DNA of 47,810 nt from Paenibacillus agri (GCF_013359945.1 NZ_JABWCS010000183.1:1-47810), one strand, 5' to 3'; counted from the first letter of the stretch, positions 32,176 through 42,214 are shown. Translations and numbers: made by a program. The notes: a model not told the origin generated them from the sequence alone.

Positions 32176-32201
32176 GACTGGATTTTAGCATTTTTTGCAG
32201 G

Positions 32202-32207
32202 TATAAT
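32202..32207 (+). promoter_or_regulatory. -10 element of the nucleoside importer operon
   Basis: Perfect TATAAT with a weak -35 (TGGATT at 32179-32184, 17-base spacing). A weak -35 next to a palindrome would be expected of an activated or repressed promoter. Confidence 0.5.
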
Positions 32208-32273
32208 TTGAGCTAATGGATGTCCAACCAGAAACACAGAGGACGACCAATTTTCTAAGGGGGATCACTATCA

Positions 32274-33314
32274 ATGAAAAAGGTTTTCAAGCTGTCTCTC
32301 GTTATGCTGCTTGCGTTCACAGTAGTCTTGGCAGGCTGCGGTAAAGACAAAAACACCAACACTAACACAGGTGCAAATGGTGGAGAAGCCGCTCCTAAAT
32401 CCGATGTTAAAGTCGGTATGGTTACTGACGTAGGTGGAGTTAACGACAAATCCTTTAACCAATCCGCATGGGAATCGCTGCAAGCCCTTCAAAAGGAACA
32501 AGGCGTAGAGGTTAAATACCTGCAAAGTAAATCCAATGCAGACTACCAGCCGAACCTGAACCAATTCGTTAAGGGTGGATACAACCTGACATGGGGTATC
32601 GGTTTTGACCTTGGCGATGCTATTAAAGTAGTAGCTGATGAAAACCCTAACGCCAACCTGGCAATCATCGACAGCGTTGTAGATGCTCCTAACGTTGAAT
32701 CTGTTACTTTTGCTGAGAACGAAGGTTCTTTCTTGGTGGGTGTTGTTGCAGGTCTGACAACCAAAACTAACAAAGTAGCTTTCGTTGGCGGTATGGAAAG
32801 CCCAGTTATCAAACGTTTTGCAGCTGGTTTCAAAGCTGGCGTTCTTGAAGTAAACCCTAATGCTGATGTGAAAATCACGTATGCAGGTGCTTTTGACAAG
32901 CCTGATACTGGTAAGTCTCTGGCAGCTACATTGTATGATTCCGGCGCGGACATTATCTTCCCTGCTGCAGGCGCAACAGGAACTGGTGTGTTCAACGAAG
33001 CTAAATCCCGTAACAAATCAGGCGGTTCCAAAGTATGGGTTATCGGTGTAGACAAAGACCAATCTTTGGAATTTGGCGATGATGTAACCCTGACTTCTAT
33101 GATCAAACGCGTAGACGAGGCTGTTAAGAAAGTATCCCAGCAAGTAGTTGACGGTACCTTCAAAGGCGGCACACATACTGTTCTTGGTTTGAAAGACAAT
33201 GGCGTAGGTCTTCCTGAAACTTCGAAGGCTAACGTAACTCCGGAAATTCTGGCTAAAGTAGATGAGTACAAGCAACAAATCATCGACGGCAAGATCACAG
33301 TTCCTGCCGAGTAA
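32274..33314 (+). CDS. nupN: BMP-family nucleoside-binding lipoprotein (NupN / BmpA type)
   Basis: Substrate-binding protein of a purine-nucleoside ABC importer. It has a lipoprotein signal peptide ending LAGC (Cys22), a Lys/Asn/Thr linker, then the BMP domain: VGMVTDVGGVNDKSFNQSAW, NLTWGIGFDLGDA, SVTFAENEGSFLVGVVAGL, VAFVGGMESPVIKRF, DIIFPAAGATGTGVF and VWVIGVDKDQS. These match PnrA/BmpA/NupN. 346 residues. It precedes an ATPase and two permeases in the order of B. subtilis nupNOPQ (yufNOPQ), a guanosine importer; the symbol is given on that basis. Confidence 0.88.
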   Translation: MKKVFKLSLVMLLAFTVVLAGCGKDKNTNTNTGANGGEAAPKSDVKVGMVTDVGGVNDKSFNQSAWESLQALQKEQGVEVKYLQSKSNADYQPNLNQFVKGGYNLTWGIGFDLGDAIKVVADENPNANLAIIDSVVDAPNVESVTFAENEGSFLVGVVAGLTTKTNKVAFVGGMESPVIKRFAAGFKAGVLEVNPNADVKITYAGAFDKPDTGKSLAATLYDSGADIIFPAAGATGTGVFNEAKSRNKSGGSKVWVIGVDKDQSLEFGDDVTLTSMIKRVDEAVKKVSQQVVDGTFKGGTHTVLGLKDNGVGLPETSKANVTPEILAKVDEYKQQIIDGKITVPAE

Positions 33315-33354
33315 TATTGCCTCACTTTTTCGTGTATTACACAATAGTACAAGG

Positions 33355-33386
33355 GAGCAAGGCCGGTTATACAGCTGGCCTTGTTC
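33355..33386 (+). terminator. Weak terminator or stabilising hairpin after nupN
   Basis: GAGCAAGGCC / GGCCTTGTTC stem with a 12-base loop, followed by TTTG only. It lies between the binding-protein gene and the ATPase gene and may reduce read-through, giving more binding protein than transporter. Confidence 0.5.
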
Positions 33387-33508
33387 TTTGGTTAAAGCGC
33401 TAATTTGTTTAATAAGTAGCCAGTGATGCCGTCTTGGATCAGGCGGTAAATCGCTTTTTAAAAGAGTTTTTACTCCGCTGTATTATATTCTGTGATGAGG
33501 GTGATTCC

Positions 33509-35047
33509 ATGAGTGCTGCGGCTCCAGTCGTAGAGTTGAAGCAAATCACAAAACGTTTTCCTGGTATTGTCGCCAACGATTCCATCAGCCTGACGCTTGA
33601 AAAAGGGGAAATCCACGCATTGCTCGGTGAGAACGGGGCAGGAAAGTCCACTTTGATGAATATCGTATTTGGGCTGTATCAACCAGATGAAGGCAGTATT
33701 GAGATTGACGGGAAACCGGTGATGATCGATAGTCCGAATAAAGCCATTGAGCTTGGCATCGGTATGGTTCACCAACATTTCAAGCTAGTAGATCCTTTTA
33801 CGGTAACCGAGAATATTGTTCTTGGCATGGAACCGAAGAAAGGTCTTAAAATCGACTATAAATCCGCTGCGGAGCAGGTTCGGAAACTGTCTGAGCAGTA
33901 TGGACTTCAAGTCAATCCAAATGCCAAAATCCATGATATTTCTGTAGGCATGCAGCAACGGGTTGAAATTATGAAGACCCTGTACCGTGGAGCGGATATT
34001 CTCATATTTGACGAGCCAACTGCTGTGCTTACGCCGCAGGAGATTACAGAATTAATGGCTATCATGAAACGACTCGTTGCTGAGGGTAAATCCATTATTC
34101 TAATTACTCACAAGCTTAAGGAAATCATGCAGATCTCCGATCGGGTTACCATTATTCGTCGCGGAAAAGTTATTGATACCGTCAAGACTTCTGAGACTAA
34201 TCCCAATGAACTGGCCGAGAAAATGGTTGGACGCGGGGTAACCTTTAAAGTGGACAAGAAGCCTCCGGAAATTGGTACAGCCGTGCTGAAGCTGAATGAT
34301 GTCAACAGTAAGAATAAAGATGGCGTGCCAGTATTGAATGGACTTACCTTTGAAGTTAAAGCGGGGGAGATTCTGGGGATTGCCGGTGTCGATGGCAATG
34401 GACAGAGTGAGCTGATTCAGGCGATTACCGGTCTGCGCAAGATTGATTCCGGTTCCATTACTATGGAAGGCCAGGAGATCGCGAACCTCTCCCCGCGTAA
34501 AGTTACCGAGAAAAATATCTCCCATATACCAGAAGACCGCCACAAACACGGCCTCGTCCTTGATTTCTCAATGAGTGAGAATATGGTGCTGGAGACCTAC
34601 TATCAGAAGCCATATAACCAAAATGGATTTTTGAATTATGACATTATTAACAAGCATGCAGGAGAGCTTATCCAGCAATTCGACGTGCGGACGCCGTCTT
34701 TGGAGACTAAGGCTCGTTCTTTGTCCGGGGGTAATCAGCAAAAAGCGATTATTGCGCGGGAAATAGATAAAAATCCGACATTACTCATCGCGGCTCAGCC
34801 AACCCGTGGTCTTGATGTGGGTGCGATTGAATTTGTGCAAAAGCAGCTTATCGCTCAGCGTGATCAAGGTAAAGCTGTTCTGCTCATTTCCTTTGAGCTG
34901 GACGAAATTATGAATGTTTCCGACAGAATCGCTGTCATTTATGAGGGACAGATTGTCGGCGAAGTGTATCCGCAGGACACTAATGACCAGGAACTGGGTC
35001 TGATGATGGCGGGCAGCTTGAAGCGGGGAGGGAAAACGGTTGAATAA
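33509..35047 (+). CDS. nupO: Nucleoside ABC importer ATPase with two ABC domains
   Basis: About 512 residues with two tandem ATP-binding modules. The first shows GENGAGKST (Walker A), SVGMQQRVEI (signature) and LIFDEPTAVL; the second GVDGNGQSE in place of a standard Walker A, LSGGNQQKAI and LIAAQPTRGLD with altered Walker B, as usual in this sugar/nucleoside (CUT2-like) class where the second site is degenerate. ATG at 33509 has GAGGGTGATTCC before it. The gene overlaps the next by eight bases. Confidence 0.9.
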   Translation: MSAAAPVVELKQITKRFPGIVANDSISLTLEKGEIHALLGENGAGKSTLMNIVFGLYQPDEGSIEIDGKPVMIDSPNKAIELGIGMVHQHFKLVDPFTVTENIVLGMEPKKGLKIDYKSAAEQVRKLSEQYGLQVNPNAKIHDISVGMQQRVEIMKTLYRGADILIFDEPTAVLTPQEITELMAIMKRLVAEGKSIILITHKLKEIMQISDRVTIIRRGKVIDTVKTSETNPNELAEKMVGRGVTFKVDKKPPEIGTAVLKLNDVNSKNKDGVPVLNGLTFEVKAGEILGIAGVDGNGQSELIQAITGLRKIDSGSITMEGQEIANLSPRKVTEKNISHIPEDRHKHGLVLDFSMSENMVLETYYQKPYNQNGFLNYDIINKHAGELIQQFDVRTPSLETKARSLSGGNQQKAIIAREIDKNPTLLIAAQPTRGLDVGAIEFVQKQLIAQRDQGKAVLLISFELDEIMNVSDRIAVIYEGQIVGEVYPQDTNDQELGLMMAGSLKRGGKTVE

Positions 35048-36113
35048 GCTTAGAAAAATCTTTGCGACGGACAGCTATATTGTTCCTCTTGTCGCGATTA
35101 TCCTTGGATTCCTGGTCGGCGCTATTGTAATGCTAGCGGGCGGATATGATCCGATTGCTGCGTACTCTGCGCTGTTCAAACGCGTATTTGGCAGCACGTA
35201 TGATATCGGGGAAGCCATCCGTGAGATGACGCCGCTTATGCTGACCGGGCTTGCAGTAGCTTTTGCCTTCCGTTCAGGGATGTTCAACATCGGTGCGGAT
35301 GGACAAGTTCTGATTGGGATGACAGCTGCATCGGTAGTCGGTATCAAGCTGGCTGCTCTGCCATCCTTCCTGCTTGTTCCATTGGCGGTGATTGCTGCCG
35401 GACTTTGCGGCGGTATATGGGCCGGGATTGCCGGTTACCTTAAGGCCAAGCGTGGGATTAACGAAGTTATTACCACCATCATGTTGAACTGGATCGCATT
35501 ATTTTTTGCGAATTATATCGTTAGAACCTTCTTGCTAATCCCGGGTCAGAACCGTTCGGAAGATATTCCGGCTTCGCTCTCTATGACCTTCCTTAATTCT
35601 TTCTTCGACAATGCCCGTCTTCACTGGGGAACAGCCATTGCGTTAGCAGCGGCCGTCTTCTTCTATGTTTATCTGTGGAAAACAAAACAAGGATACGAGA
35701 TGCGGGCAGTAGGTCTCAATCCACATGCTGCAGAGTACGCCGGGATGAATGTCGGCCGAAATGTCATCAAAGCGATGTTTATTAGTGGAATATTCGCCGG
35801 TTTAGCCGGAGCAGGTGAAGTCCTTGGTGTATTCCATTACCAATCCGTCTTCGCAGGTTCGCCGGGCTATGGCTTCGACGGTATCGCGGTAGCACTGCTT
35901 GGTTTGACCCATCCGTTCGGTGTCATTTTGGCAGCAATATTGTATGGTACGCTAACTTACGGTGCTGCGGGTATGAGTTTTGGTGCGGACGTTCCGCCTG
36001 AACTGATCCGTATCGTTATCGGTTCGATTATTTTCTTCATTGCTGCACAAGGCATTGTGCGCTGGGTACTCAAACCATTTTACTTCAAGCGCAAGAAAGA
36101 GAAGGTGTTATAG
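35040..36113 (+). CDS. nupP: Nucleoside ABC importer permease 1
   Basis: 357-residue membrane protein of the branched-chain/ribose-type permease family, eight or more helices. Family marks include AFRSGMFNIGADGQVLIG, KAKRGINEVITTIMLNWIA and AVGLNPHAAEYAGMNV. It starts with TTG at 35040, eight bases inside the ATPase gene, with GGGGAGGG upstream, which implies coupled translation. Confidence 0.9.
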   Translation: MNKLRKIFATDSYIVPLVAIILGFLVGAIVMLAGGYDPIAAYSALFKRVFGSTYDIGEAIREMTPLMLTGLAVAFAFRSGMFNIGADGQVLIGMTAASVVGIKLAALPSFLLVPLAVIAAGLCGGIWAGIAGYLKAKRGINEVITTIMLNWIALFFANYIVRTFLLIPGQNRSEDIPASLSMTFLNSFFDNARLHWGTAIALAAAVFFYVYLWKTKQGYEMRAVGLNPHAAEYAGMNVGRNVIKAMFISGIFAGLAGAGEVLGVFHYQSVFAGSPGYGFDGIAVALLGLTHPFGVILAAILYGTLTYGAAGMSFGADVPPELIRIVIGSIIFFIAAQGIVRWVLKPFYFKRKKEKVL

Positions 36114-37073
36114 ATGGATGTGCTGACGCTATTAGGCCAACTGCTCAATACGACGCTTGTATTTTCCACAGCGCTCATTTTCGCCTCCCTCGGCGGCATC
36201 TTCTCGGAACGCTCCGGTGTAGTTAACATTGGGCTTGAAGGTTTGATGATGTTTGGTGCGTTTGCCGCTGCTGTAGGGGGATATTATGCCCAAGAAGCTG
36301 GTATGGGTGAATTAGCGCCTTGGGTAGGGGTGCTGTCTGCAATGGCAGTGGGGATTATCGGTTCCTTAATTCATGCTGTAGCCTCCATTACGTTCAAAGC
36401 AGATCAGACTATCAGTGGTACGGTGATCAACTTCTTGGCAGCAGGCAGTACGCTTTACATGGTAAAGCTGTTGTTTGAAGGCTCAGGGGAGACTCCATTG
36501 CTGGATGGCTTCAGCAAGTTTGCTATTCCAGGTCTGTCCAAAATTCCAATTATCGGAGAAGGGATCTTCAATTCCTATCCGACGACTTATCTTGCCATTG
36601 TGCTCGTGATCATTGTGTATCTGGTGCTCTTCAAGACGCCGTTTGGTCTTCGCTTGCGAGCTGTGGGTGAGCATCCGAGTGCTGCGGACACGCTGGGTGT
36701 CAATGTAAACAGAATGCGGTATATTGGCGTAATGATGAGTGGTATGCTCGCTGGTATTGGCGGTGCCACAATTACATTGACCACAACGGGAACCTTTGCC
36801 CATAATACGATTTCAGGTCAAGGCTTTATCGCTATTGCAGCGATGATCTTCGGAAAGTGGAACCCGCTGGGTGCCTTTGGCGCAGCCGTATTCTTCGGCT
36901 TCTCCCAAGCGATCCGTAACTACGTACAATTGTTCGAATGGTCCAAGAACATTCCTCAGGAATTTATCTATATGATTCCTTATGTGCTGACGATTATCGT
37001 GCTTGTAAGTACTGTAGGACGTTCGTCGGCTCCTAAAGCGCTGGGACAAGCGTACGATCCAAGTAAACGTTAG
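36114..37073 (+). CDS. nupQ: Nucleoside ABC importer permease 2
   Basis: 319-residue membrane protein that pairs with the first permease. Marks: FSERSGVVNIGLEGLMMFGA, ADQTISGTVINFLAAG, RAVGEHPSAADTLGVNVN and SGQGFIAIAAMIFGKWNP. Its ATG follows the stop of the previous gene with no gap. A terminator follows the stop. Confidence 0.9.
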   Translation: MDVLTLLGQLLNTTLVFSTALIFASLGGIFSERSGVVNIGLEGLMMFGAFAAAVGGYYAQEAGMGELAPWVGVLSAMAVGIIGSLIHAVASITFKADQTISGTVINFLAAGSTLYMVKLLFEGSGETPLLDGFSKFAIPGLSKIPIIGEGIFNSYPTTYLAIVLVIIVYLVLFKTPFGLRLRAVGEHPSAADTLGVNVNRMRYIGVMMSGMLAGIGGATITLTTTGTFAHNTISGQGFIAIAAMIFGKWNPLGAFGAAVFFGFSQAIRNYVQLFEWSKNIPQEFIYMIPYVLTIIVLVSTVGRSSAPKALGQAYDPSKR

Positions 37074-37105
37074 GTTAGAGCAGCAGTGTTAGAGTAATAC
37101 AGTTC

Positions 37106-37144
37106 AAGCCGCATTTCCGGTATTGCCGGGGATGCGGCTTTTTT
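37106..37144 (+). terminator. Terminator of the nucleoside importer operon
   Basis: AAGCCGCAT / ATGCGGCTT with an inner CCGG / CCGG stem and a T-rich tail (TTTTTTATT). Confidence 0.85.
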
Positions 37145-37332
37145 ATTCCCATTTTATTTAGACTTTCCTCCAAAGTAAACTCAGCAGAACAGGCGAATGA
37201 ACAGGCAGGCTACTTATCCAGTGAATACACTGTTTTGAAGATGCAAGTAAAAGGCTGAGAGCAGAGCCGATATGATTGCGAAGACCATTCGATGCACGGA
37301 TAGGCTTCGTACAACTTTTGAGGAGGGGTATT

Positions 37333-37653
37333 ATGGCACAGGCGGTTACCAAAAAGCAAGTCATGAAGCTGGTTGGTAAACATATCGTAGCAGTGAAAAA
37401 AGATGGAACGAAGGTATCGGGCAAATTGGTCCGTATTTCTGGCAATCGTTTGATTTTGCAGCGTTCCAATGGAAAAAAAGTACAAACGAAGGCACTGATT
37501 CCACTGGTACTGTTTGATTTGCTGGCTGTAGGGACGGCTCCGTACGCCTATGGAGGATACGGTGGTACGCCTTATGGTGGCGGATACGGCTATGGCGGTT
37601 ACGGTCCTGGATATGGGTATGGTGGAGCACCTTATCCTTATGGATTTTACTAA
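37333..37653 (+). CDS. Small protein with Sm-like head and Gly/Tyr-rich tail, 106 residues
   Basis: Two parts. Residues 1-65 look like a small beta barrel (VMKLVGKHIVAVKKDG, KVSGKLVRISGNRLIL, QRSNGKKVQTKALIPL), similar in rhythm to Sm/Hfq-like folds. The tail is a Gly/Tyr repeat (YGGYGGTPYGGGYGYGGYG and so on) as in spore coat and cell-surface cross-linking proteins. The start at 37333 is preferred to one 57 bases upstream because GAGGAGGGG lies directly before it. A spore-coat role is a guess from the tail composition. It is separated from the importer operon by a terminator, so it has its own promoter, which I could not identify. Confidence 0.75.
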   Translation: MAQAVTKKQVMKLVGKHIVAVKKDGTKVSGKLVRISGNRLILQRSNGKKVQTKALIPLVLFDLLAVGTAPYAYGGYGGTPYGGGYGYGGYGPGYGYGGAPYPYGFY

Positions 37654-37674
37654 GGTCATATAGCCTGAAGGGTC

Positions 37675-38121
37675 TTAGAGTAATTGTTTTTCCATCTCGT
37701 AGATGCAGCTCTGTTTATGATAACGGGTAGTCGTGTAGCCTAGCTTACGATAAAAAGTAAGGCCAGCTGTATTCCCGGAATCGACCGATAACTTGGCCCG
37801 CTGGCACCCGCGTGATAGTGCAAATCGCTCTGCCCGATCCATGAGCAGATTCCCCCAGCGTTTGCGCCGAGCAGCGGGTGTGATGGCCAGCATGTCGATA
37901 TATAGCAGATCCCCGTGCAGCATAAAGTGGACAAATCCCAGCGGATCACTCTCGTAATCGGTACAGGCAACAAGCGTCACACCGTGCCCCATCCGGCGGG
38001 GCAAATCTTTTCGTACCTGGGAAATCACTTTTTTCGGCAGATGGGATAATGGGACGAGCTGTTTCTCGATCAGGTCGAGGATAACGGCATCGTCCTGTTT
38101 CGGTCTGCGGTAACGGATCAT
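37675..38121 (-). CDS. GNAT-family N-acetyltransferase, about 148 residues
   Basis: Acetyl-CoA-dependent transferase. The core shows DLLYIDMLAITPAARRKRWGNLLMDRAERFA, in which RRKRWGNLL is the acetyl-CoA pyrophosphate loop, then AKLSVDSGNTAGLTFYRKLGYT, the typical GNAT end. ATG at 38121 with GGGGGC six bases upstream is preferred; a GTG 18 bases earlier is possible. Substrate unknown. It converges on the Gly/Tyr-tail gene. Confidence 0.88.
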   Translation of the reverse strand: MIRYRRPKQDDAVILDLIEKQLVPLSHLPKKVISQVRKDLPRRMGHGVTLVACTDYESDPLGFVHFMLHGDLLYIDMLAITPAARRKRWGNLLMDRAERFALSRGCQRAKLSVDSGNTAGLTFYRKLGYTTTRYHKQSCIYEMEKQLL

Positions 38122-38225
38122 ATGGCGCCCCCTTTCCACGCATTGTCGTACATCATATGACAGCAGGAGGGGGAAGCGTTCCGTAAGGGCACAGGGGAGG
38201 AAAAACTTTTTTAATAATATGGGTA

Positions 38226-38255
38226 TTGACTAATCCGTGTGAGGAATCATATAAT
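38226..38255 (+). promoter_or_regulatory. Promoter of the ilv-leu operon
   Basis: TTGACT at 38226-38231, 18-base spacer, perfect TATAAT at 38250-38255. Transcript start near 38262, at the T-box leader. Confidence 0.8.
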
Positions 38256-38261
38256 GTGTCT

Positions 38262-38627
38262 AAACATTTTAACGAGCATACATGTATCGGCAATGATGAG
38301 GACGAAGTTTTAAGGGCTCTTTTGCTCAGAGAGTGTGAGGATTTGCTGCAACCTCCACCGAAATCCCTTATATACGAGCTCACCTCGGAGCTGTTTCCCT
38401 GAAAGGTCCATCAGAAAGAGCGGTGGAATTATTAGGGGGAATCGTTTAGTCCGCGTTAGGGACTTCAGGTTACAAAGATTGGGCCCTGCCTACATCGATG
38501 GATTTTTGTATACCTGATAAGGCATTTCATCGCGAGATGAATGCAAACATGGGTGGTACCACGGAAGATCAACCTTTCGTCCCTCACACGCTTAATTTGC
38601 GTGTGGGAGGCGAAAGGTTTTTTTGTT
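38262..38627 (+). ncRNA. T-box leader, leucine (CUC) specifier
   Basis: Leader of about 365 bases before ilvB. It contains the conserved T-box TGGGTGGTACCACGG (38550-38564) with AATGCAAACA before it, a Stem I region from about 38290, and a terminator. The likely specifier triplet is CTC at 38379-38381, in GAGCTCACCTCGG, which would pair with tRNA-Leu (GAG); B. subtilis ilv-leu uses the same codon. Uncharged tRNA-Leu should stabilise the antiterminator and turn the operon on. Confidence 0.93.
38570..38627 (+). terminator. T-box terminator
   Basis: Outer stem AACCTTTCG / CGAAAGGTT, inner stem CACACGC / GCGTGTG, then seven T residues. The 5' arm overlaps the part that pairs in the antiterminator. 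Confidence 0.9.
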
Positions 38628-38665
38628 GTTAAAGAAAGCCGCCCTAACTAAAGTTGTTGTTAAAT

Positions 38666-38678
38666 TGACGGTCCGTCA
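38666..38678. promoter_or_regulatory. Palindrome between T-box terminator and ilvB
   Basis: TGACGG T CCGTCA is a perfect 13-bp dyad, 41 bases before the ilvB start. It resembles the core of the palindrome before nupN (TGACC TTC GGTCA). Possible operator or RNA hairpin. Confidence 0.35.
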
Positions 38679-38718
38679 TTTTGAATACTGAACGTTAAAC
38701 ATCGAAGGAGGAAGACTG

Positions 38719-40461
38719 ATGAGCGCGCAAATACCGAAACTGCGATCGACAGATGAGTTACGTGAGAAATGGAAACAGCCGGAGGTCATTACCGGATCGG
38801 AGATTCTACTACGCAGTCTTGTACTCGAGGGCGTAGATACCGTGTTTGGATATCCGGGTGGTGCAGTACTGTACATCTACGACGCACTGCACGGCTTTAA
38901 AGATTTCAATCATATTCTTACTCGTCATGAGCAAGGTGCCATCCACGCAGCGGACGGCTACGCTAGAGCAAGCGGCAAGCCCGGCGTCTGTATCGCGACC
39001 TCGGGACCAGGGGCAACTAACCTGGTAACAGGTATCGCGACCGCGTTCATGGATTCTGTACCATTGGTTGTTATTACAGGTAACGTATTCTCTAGCCTAA
39101 TTGGTACAGATGCGTTCCAGGAGGCAGACATTACCGGTATTACGATGCCAATTACGAAGCACAGCTATCTGGTACGCGATGTTGAGGATCTGCCGCGTGT
39201 GATTCACGAAGCGTTCCATGTTGCAAATACAGGTCGCAAAGGTCCTGTCCTTATCGACATTCCGAAGGATGTATCGGCAGCGAAAACGCTGTTTACTCCA
39301 GTGCAGGGTGTTAACCTTCGTGGATACAACCCGCGAACTGTACCCAACAAGCTGCAGCTTGACAAGCTCGTGAAGGCTATCTCGGAAGCTGAGCGCCCGA
39401 TTATCATTGCAGGCGGCGGGGTTATCTACTCCGGAGCACATGAAGAGATGCTGGAATTTGTCAAACGTACTGAAATTCCAATCACGACGACATTGCTAGG
39501 CCTGGGCTGTTTCCCAAGCGGCGAAGACCTGTGGATGGGAATGCCGGGAATGCACGGCACCTATACTGCCAACAACGCCATTCAGCAGTGTGACCTGCTC
39601 ATTAATATCGGTGCCCGGTTCGACGACCGTGTAACAGGGAAGCTGGACGGCTTTGCGCCAAAAGCTAAGATTGTACACATTGACATTGACCCGGCTGAGA
39701 TCGGCAAGAACGTAACGCCTGACATTCCGATTGTAGGGGATGTGAAGACTGTTCTGGAAATGCTGAATCCAGAGGTAGGACGCGCAGCTAAGGCGGACGC
39801 CTGGAGAACACAGATCGCGCAGTGGAAGCAGGATAAGCCGCTCCGCTACAACGATTCTGAGACAGAATTGAAGCCGCAATGGGTTATCGAGATGATCAAT
39901 GACACCACTAAAGGTGAAGCGATTGTAACGACAGACGTTGGTCAACACCAAATGTGGGCGGCACAGTACTACAAGTTCAATCATCCACGCTCATGGATCA
40001 CCTCTGGCGGTCTTGGAACGATGGGCTTTGGATTTCCATCCGCGATCGGCGCGCAAATGGCGCACCCGGAACGGTTAGTAGTATCCATTAACGGAGACGG
40101 CGGCATGCAAATGTGTTCTCAGGAACTTGCGATTTGCGCCATTCACAATATACCGGTCAAAATTGTAGTAATCAATAATGAGGTGCTCGGCATGGTTCGT
40201 CAATGGCAGAACCTCATCTATGAGAAGCGTTACAGCTATACAGATCTGGCAGGCAGCCCGAACTTCGTCAAGCTGGCTGAAGCGTATGGTGTAAAAGGTC
40301 TTAGAGCCACCAACAAAGAAGAAGCAAGAGCGGCATGGCAGGAAGCGATGGAAACACCGGGTCCAGTATTGGTAGAATTCGTTGTTCCTAAGGACGAGAA
40401 TGTCTATCCAATGGTTACCCAAGGCTCAACCATCGATCAAATGCTGATGGGGGATGAATAA
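38719..40461 (+). CDS. ilvB: Acetolactate synthase, large catalytic subunit (biosynthetic)
   Basis: ThDP-, FAD- and Mg-dependent enzyme that condenses two pyruvates, or pyruvate and 2-oxobutyrate, in the first common step of Val/Leu/Ile synthesis. Visible marks: [15 protein letters not shown], the catalytic Glu in [37 protein letters not shown], and the ThDP motif [13 protein letters not shown] to [11 protein letters not shown]. 580 residues. GAAGGAGGAAGACTG precedes the ATG. First gene after the T-box; the small-subunit gene begins two bases after the stop. Confidence 0.96.
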   Translation: MSAQIPKLRSTDELREKWKQPEVITGSEILLRSLVLEGVDTVFGYPGGAVLYIYDALHGFKDFNHILTRHEQGAIHAADGYARASGKPGVCIATSGPGATNLVTGIATAFMDSVPLVVITGNVFSSLIGTDAFQEADITGITMPITKHSYLVRDVEDLPRVIHEAFHVANTGRKGPVLIDIPKDVSAAKTLFTPVQGVNLRGYNPRTVPNKLQLDKLVKAISEAERPIIIAGGGVIYSGAHEEMLEFVKRTEIPITTTLLGLGCFPSGEDLWMGMPGMHGTYTANNAIQQCDLLINIGARFDDRVTGKLDGFAPKAKIVHIDIDPAEIGKNVTPDIPIVGDVKTVLEMLNPEVGRAAKADAWRTQIAQWKQDKPLRYNDSETELKPQWVIEMINDTTKGEAIVTTDVGQHQMWAAQYYKFNHPRSWITSGGLGTMGFGFPSAIGAQMAHPERLVVSINGDGGMQMCSQELAICAIHNIPVKIVVINNEVLGMVRQWQNLIYEKRYSYTDLAGSPNFVKLAEAYGVKGLRATNKEEARAAWQEAMETPGPVLVEFVVPKDENVYPMVTQGSTIDQMLMGDE

Positions 40462-40463
40462 CT

Positions 40464-40946
40464 GTGATGAAACATACGATTGCTGTGCTTGTGAATGACC
40501 AGCCAGGTGTGCTGCAGCGGGTATCCGGTTTGTTCGGACGCCGGGGTTATAATATTGAGAGTATTACTGTGGGGCAGTCTGAGGAAGAAGGACTCTCCCG
40601 GATGGTTATCGTTACCTGGGGTGATGCCAGCACCTTGGAACAGATCGAGAAGCAGCTTTACAAGCTAATTGATGTGATCAAGGTTGTGGACCTGAGCTCC
40701 AAACCAATGGTGGCGAGGGAGCTTGCCTTGATTAAGGTGAAGGCAGAGCCGTCGGAGCGTCCGGAAATCATGGGCGTAGTAGAGACTTTCCGGGCTGCTG
40801 TTGTTGATATCGGCAGCACTAGTCTACTTGTGCAGGTCGTTGGAGATACCGAGAAAATCGACGCCATGATTGAGTTGCTCAAGCCTTACGGCATTAAAGA
40901 GCTGTCGCGCACAGGAGTTACAGCCATGATTCGTGGCAACGCCTAA
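40464..40946 (+). CDS. ilvH: Acetolactate synthase, small regulatory subunit
   Basis: 160 residues: N-terminal ACT domain (IAVLVNDQPGVLQRVSGLFG, RRGYNIESITVGQSEEEGLS) followed by the C-terminal ALS_ss_C domain. It raises ilvB activity and confers valine feedback. Start may be GTG at 40464 or ATG at 40467. Two bases from ilvB, so translation is coupled. Confidence 0.95.
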   Translation: MMKHTIAVLVNDQPGVLQRVSGLFGRRGYNIESITVGQSEEEGLSRMVIVTWGDASTLEQIEKQLYKLIDVIKVVDLSSKPMVARELALIKVKAEPSERPEIMGVVETFRAAVVDIGSTSLLVQVVGDTEKIDAMIELLKPYGIKELSRTGVTAMIRGNA

Positions 40947-41043
40947 AGGTTGTATTTTACGGCTTTAGCGAATTACTGCTTGGTTGCTTTAACGAGATGT
41001 GATATAACGGTATAACGAGATTACGAAAAAATGACATGCCCGC

Positions 41044-41114
41044 TAAAGAGCGGGGGCTTGAGGAGCAGCTTAAGGATTCCTTCAGCCAGATGCTCTTGAA
41101 GCACCCGCTCTTTA
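41044..41114 (+). repeat. Long hairpin between ilvH and ilvC
   Basis: TAAAGAGCGGG at 41044-41054 pairs perfectly with CCCGCTCTTTA at 41104-41114, and after one mismatch the stem continues (GCTT / AAGC, then AGGAGCA / TGCTCTT). In all about 22 of 24 positions pair, with a smaller AAGG / CCTT hairpin in the loop. No T-run follows, so it is not a normal terminator. It ends 32 bases before the ilvC start and could mark an RNA processing or stabilising site. Confidence 0.75.
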
Positions 41115-41131
41115 CGATGGGTCCAATTTAA

Positions 41132-42139
<1,008 letters not shown>

Positions 42140-42183
42140 GCACATATAAATAAGATATCATTGAAATCTATATGGTAATCCCC

Positions 42184-42214
42184 AGATGCGGCCGTCCACC
42201 AACGAGCCGCATTT
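42184..42214 (+). repeat. Hairpin between ilvC and leuA
   Basis: AGATGCGGC pairs with GCCGCATTT across a 13-base loop (one wobble). Only a broken T-stretch follows, so it may be a partial terminator or mRNA-stabilising element. Confidence 0.5.

Larger units (their letters stand above)
31967..32273. other. Divergent intergenic region of thioesterase and nucleoside importer
   Basis: About 307 AT-rich bases. The right half holds a 25-bp palindrome and a TATAAT for the importer (listed). A single AATTTTCT stretch near 32249 resembles half of a CodY box, but is too partial to call. Confidence 0.5.

Noticed and set aside
32245..32260. Possible CodY box before nupN
   Set aside because: Only half of the AATTTTCWGAAAATT pattern is present.
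32543..33352. Minus-strand open frame of 269 codons antisense to nupN
   Set aside because: No start signal and no domain; shadow of nupN.
38640..38718. Second promoter between T-box and ilvB
   Set aside because: TTGACG is present inside the palindrome but no good -10 lies at a proper distance.
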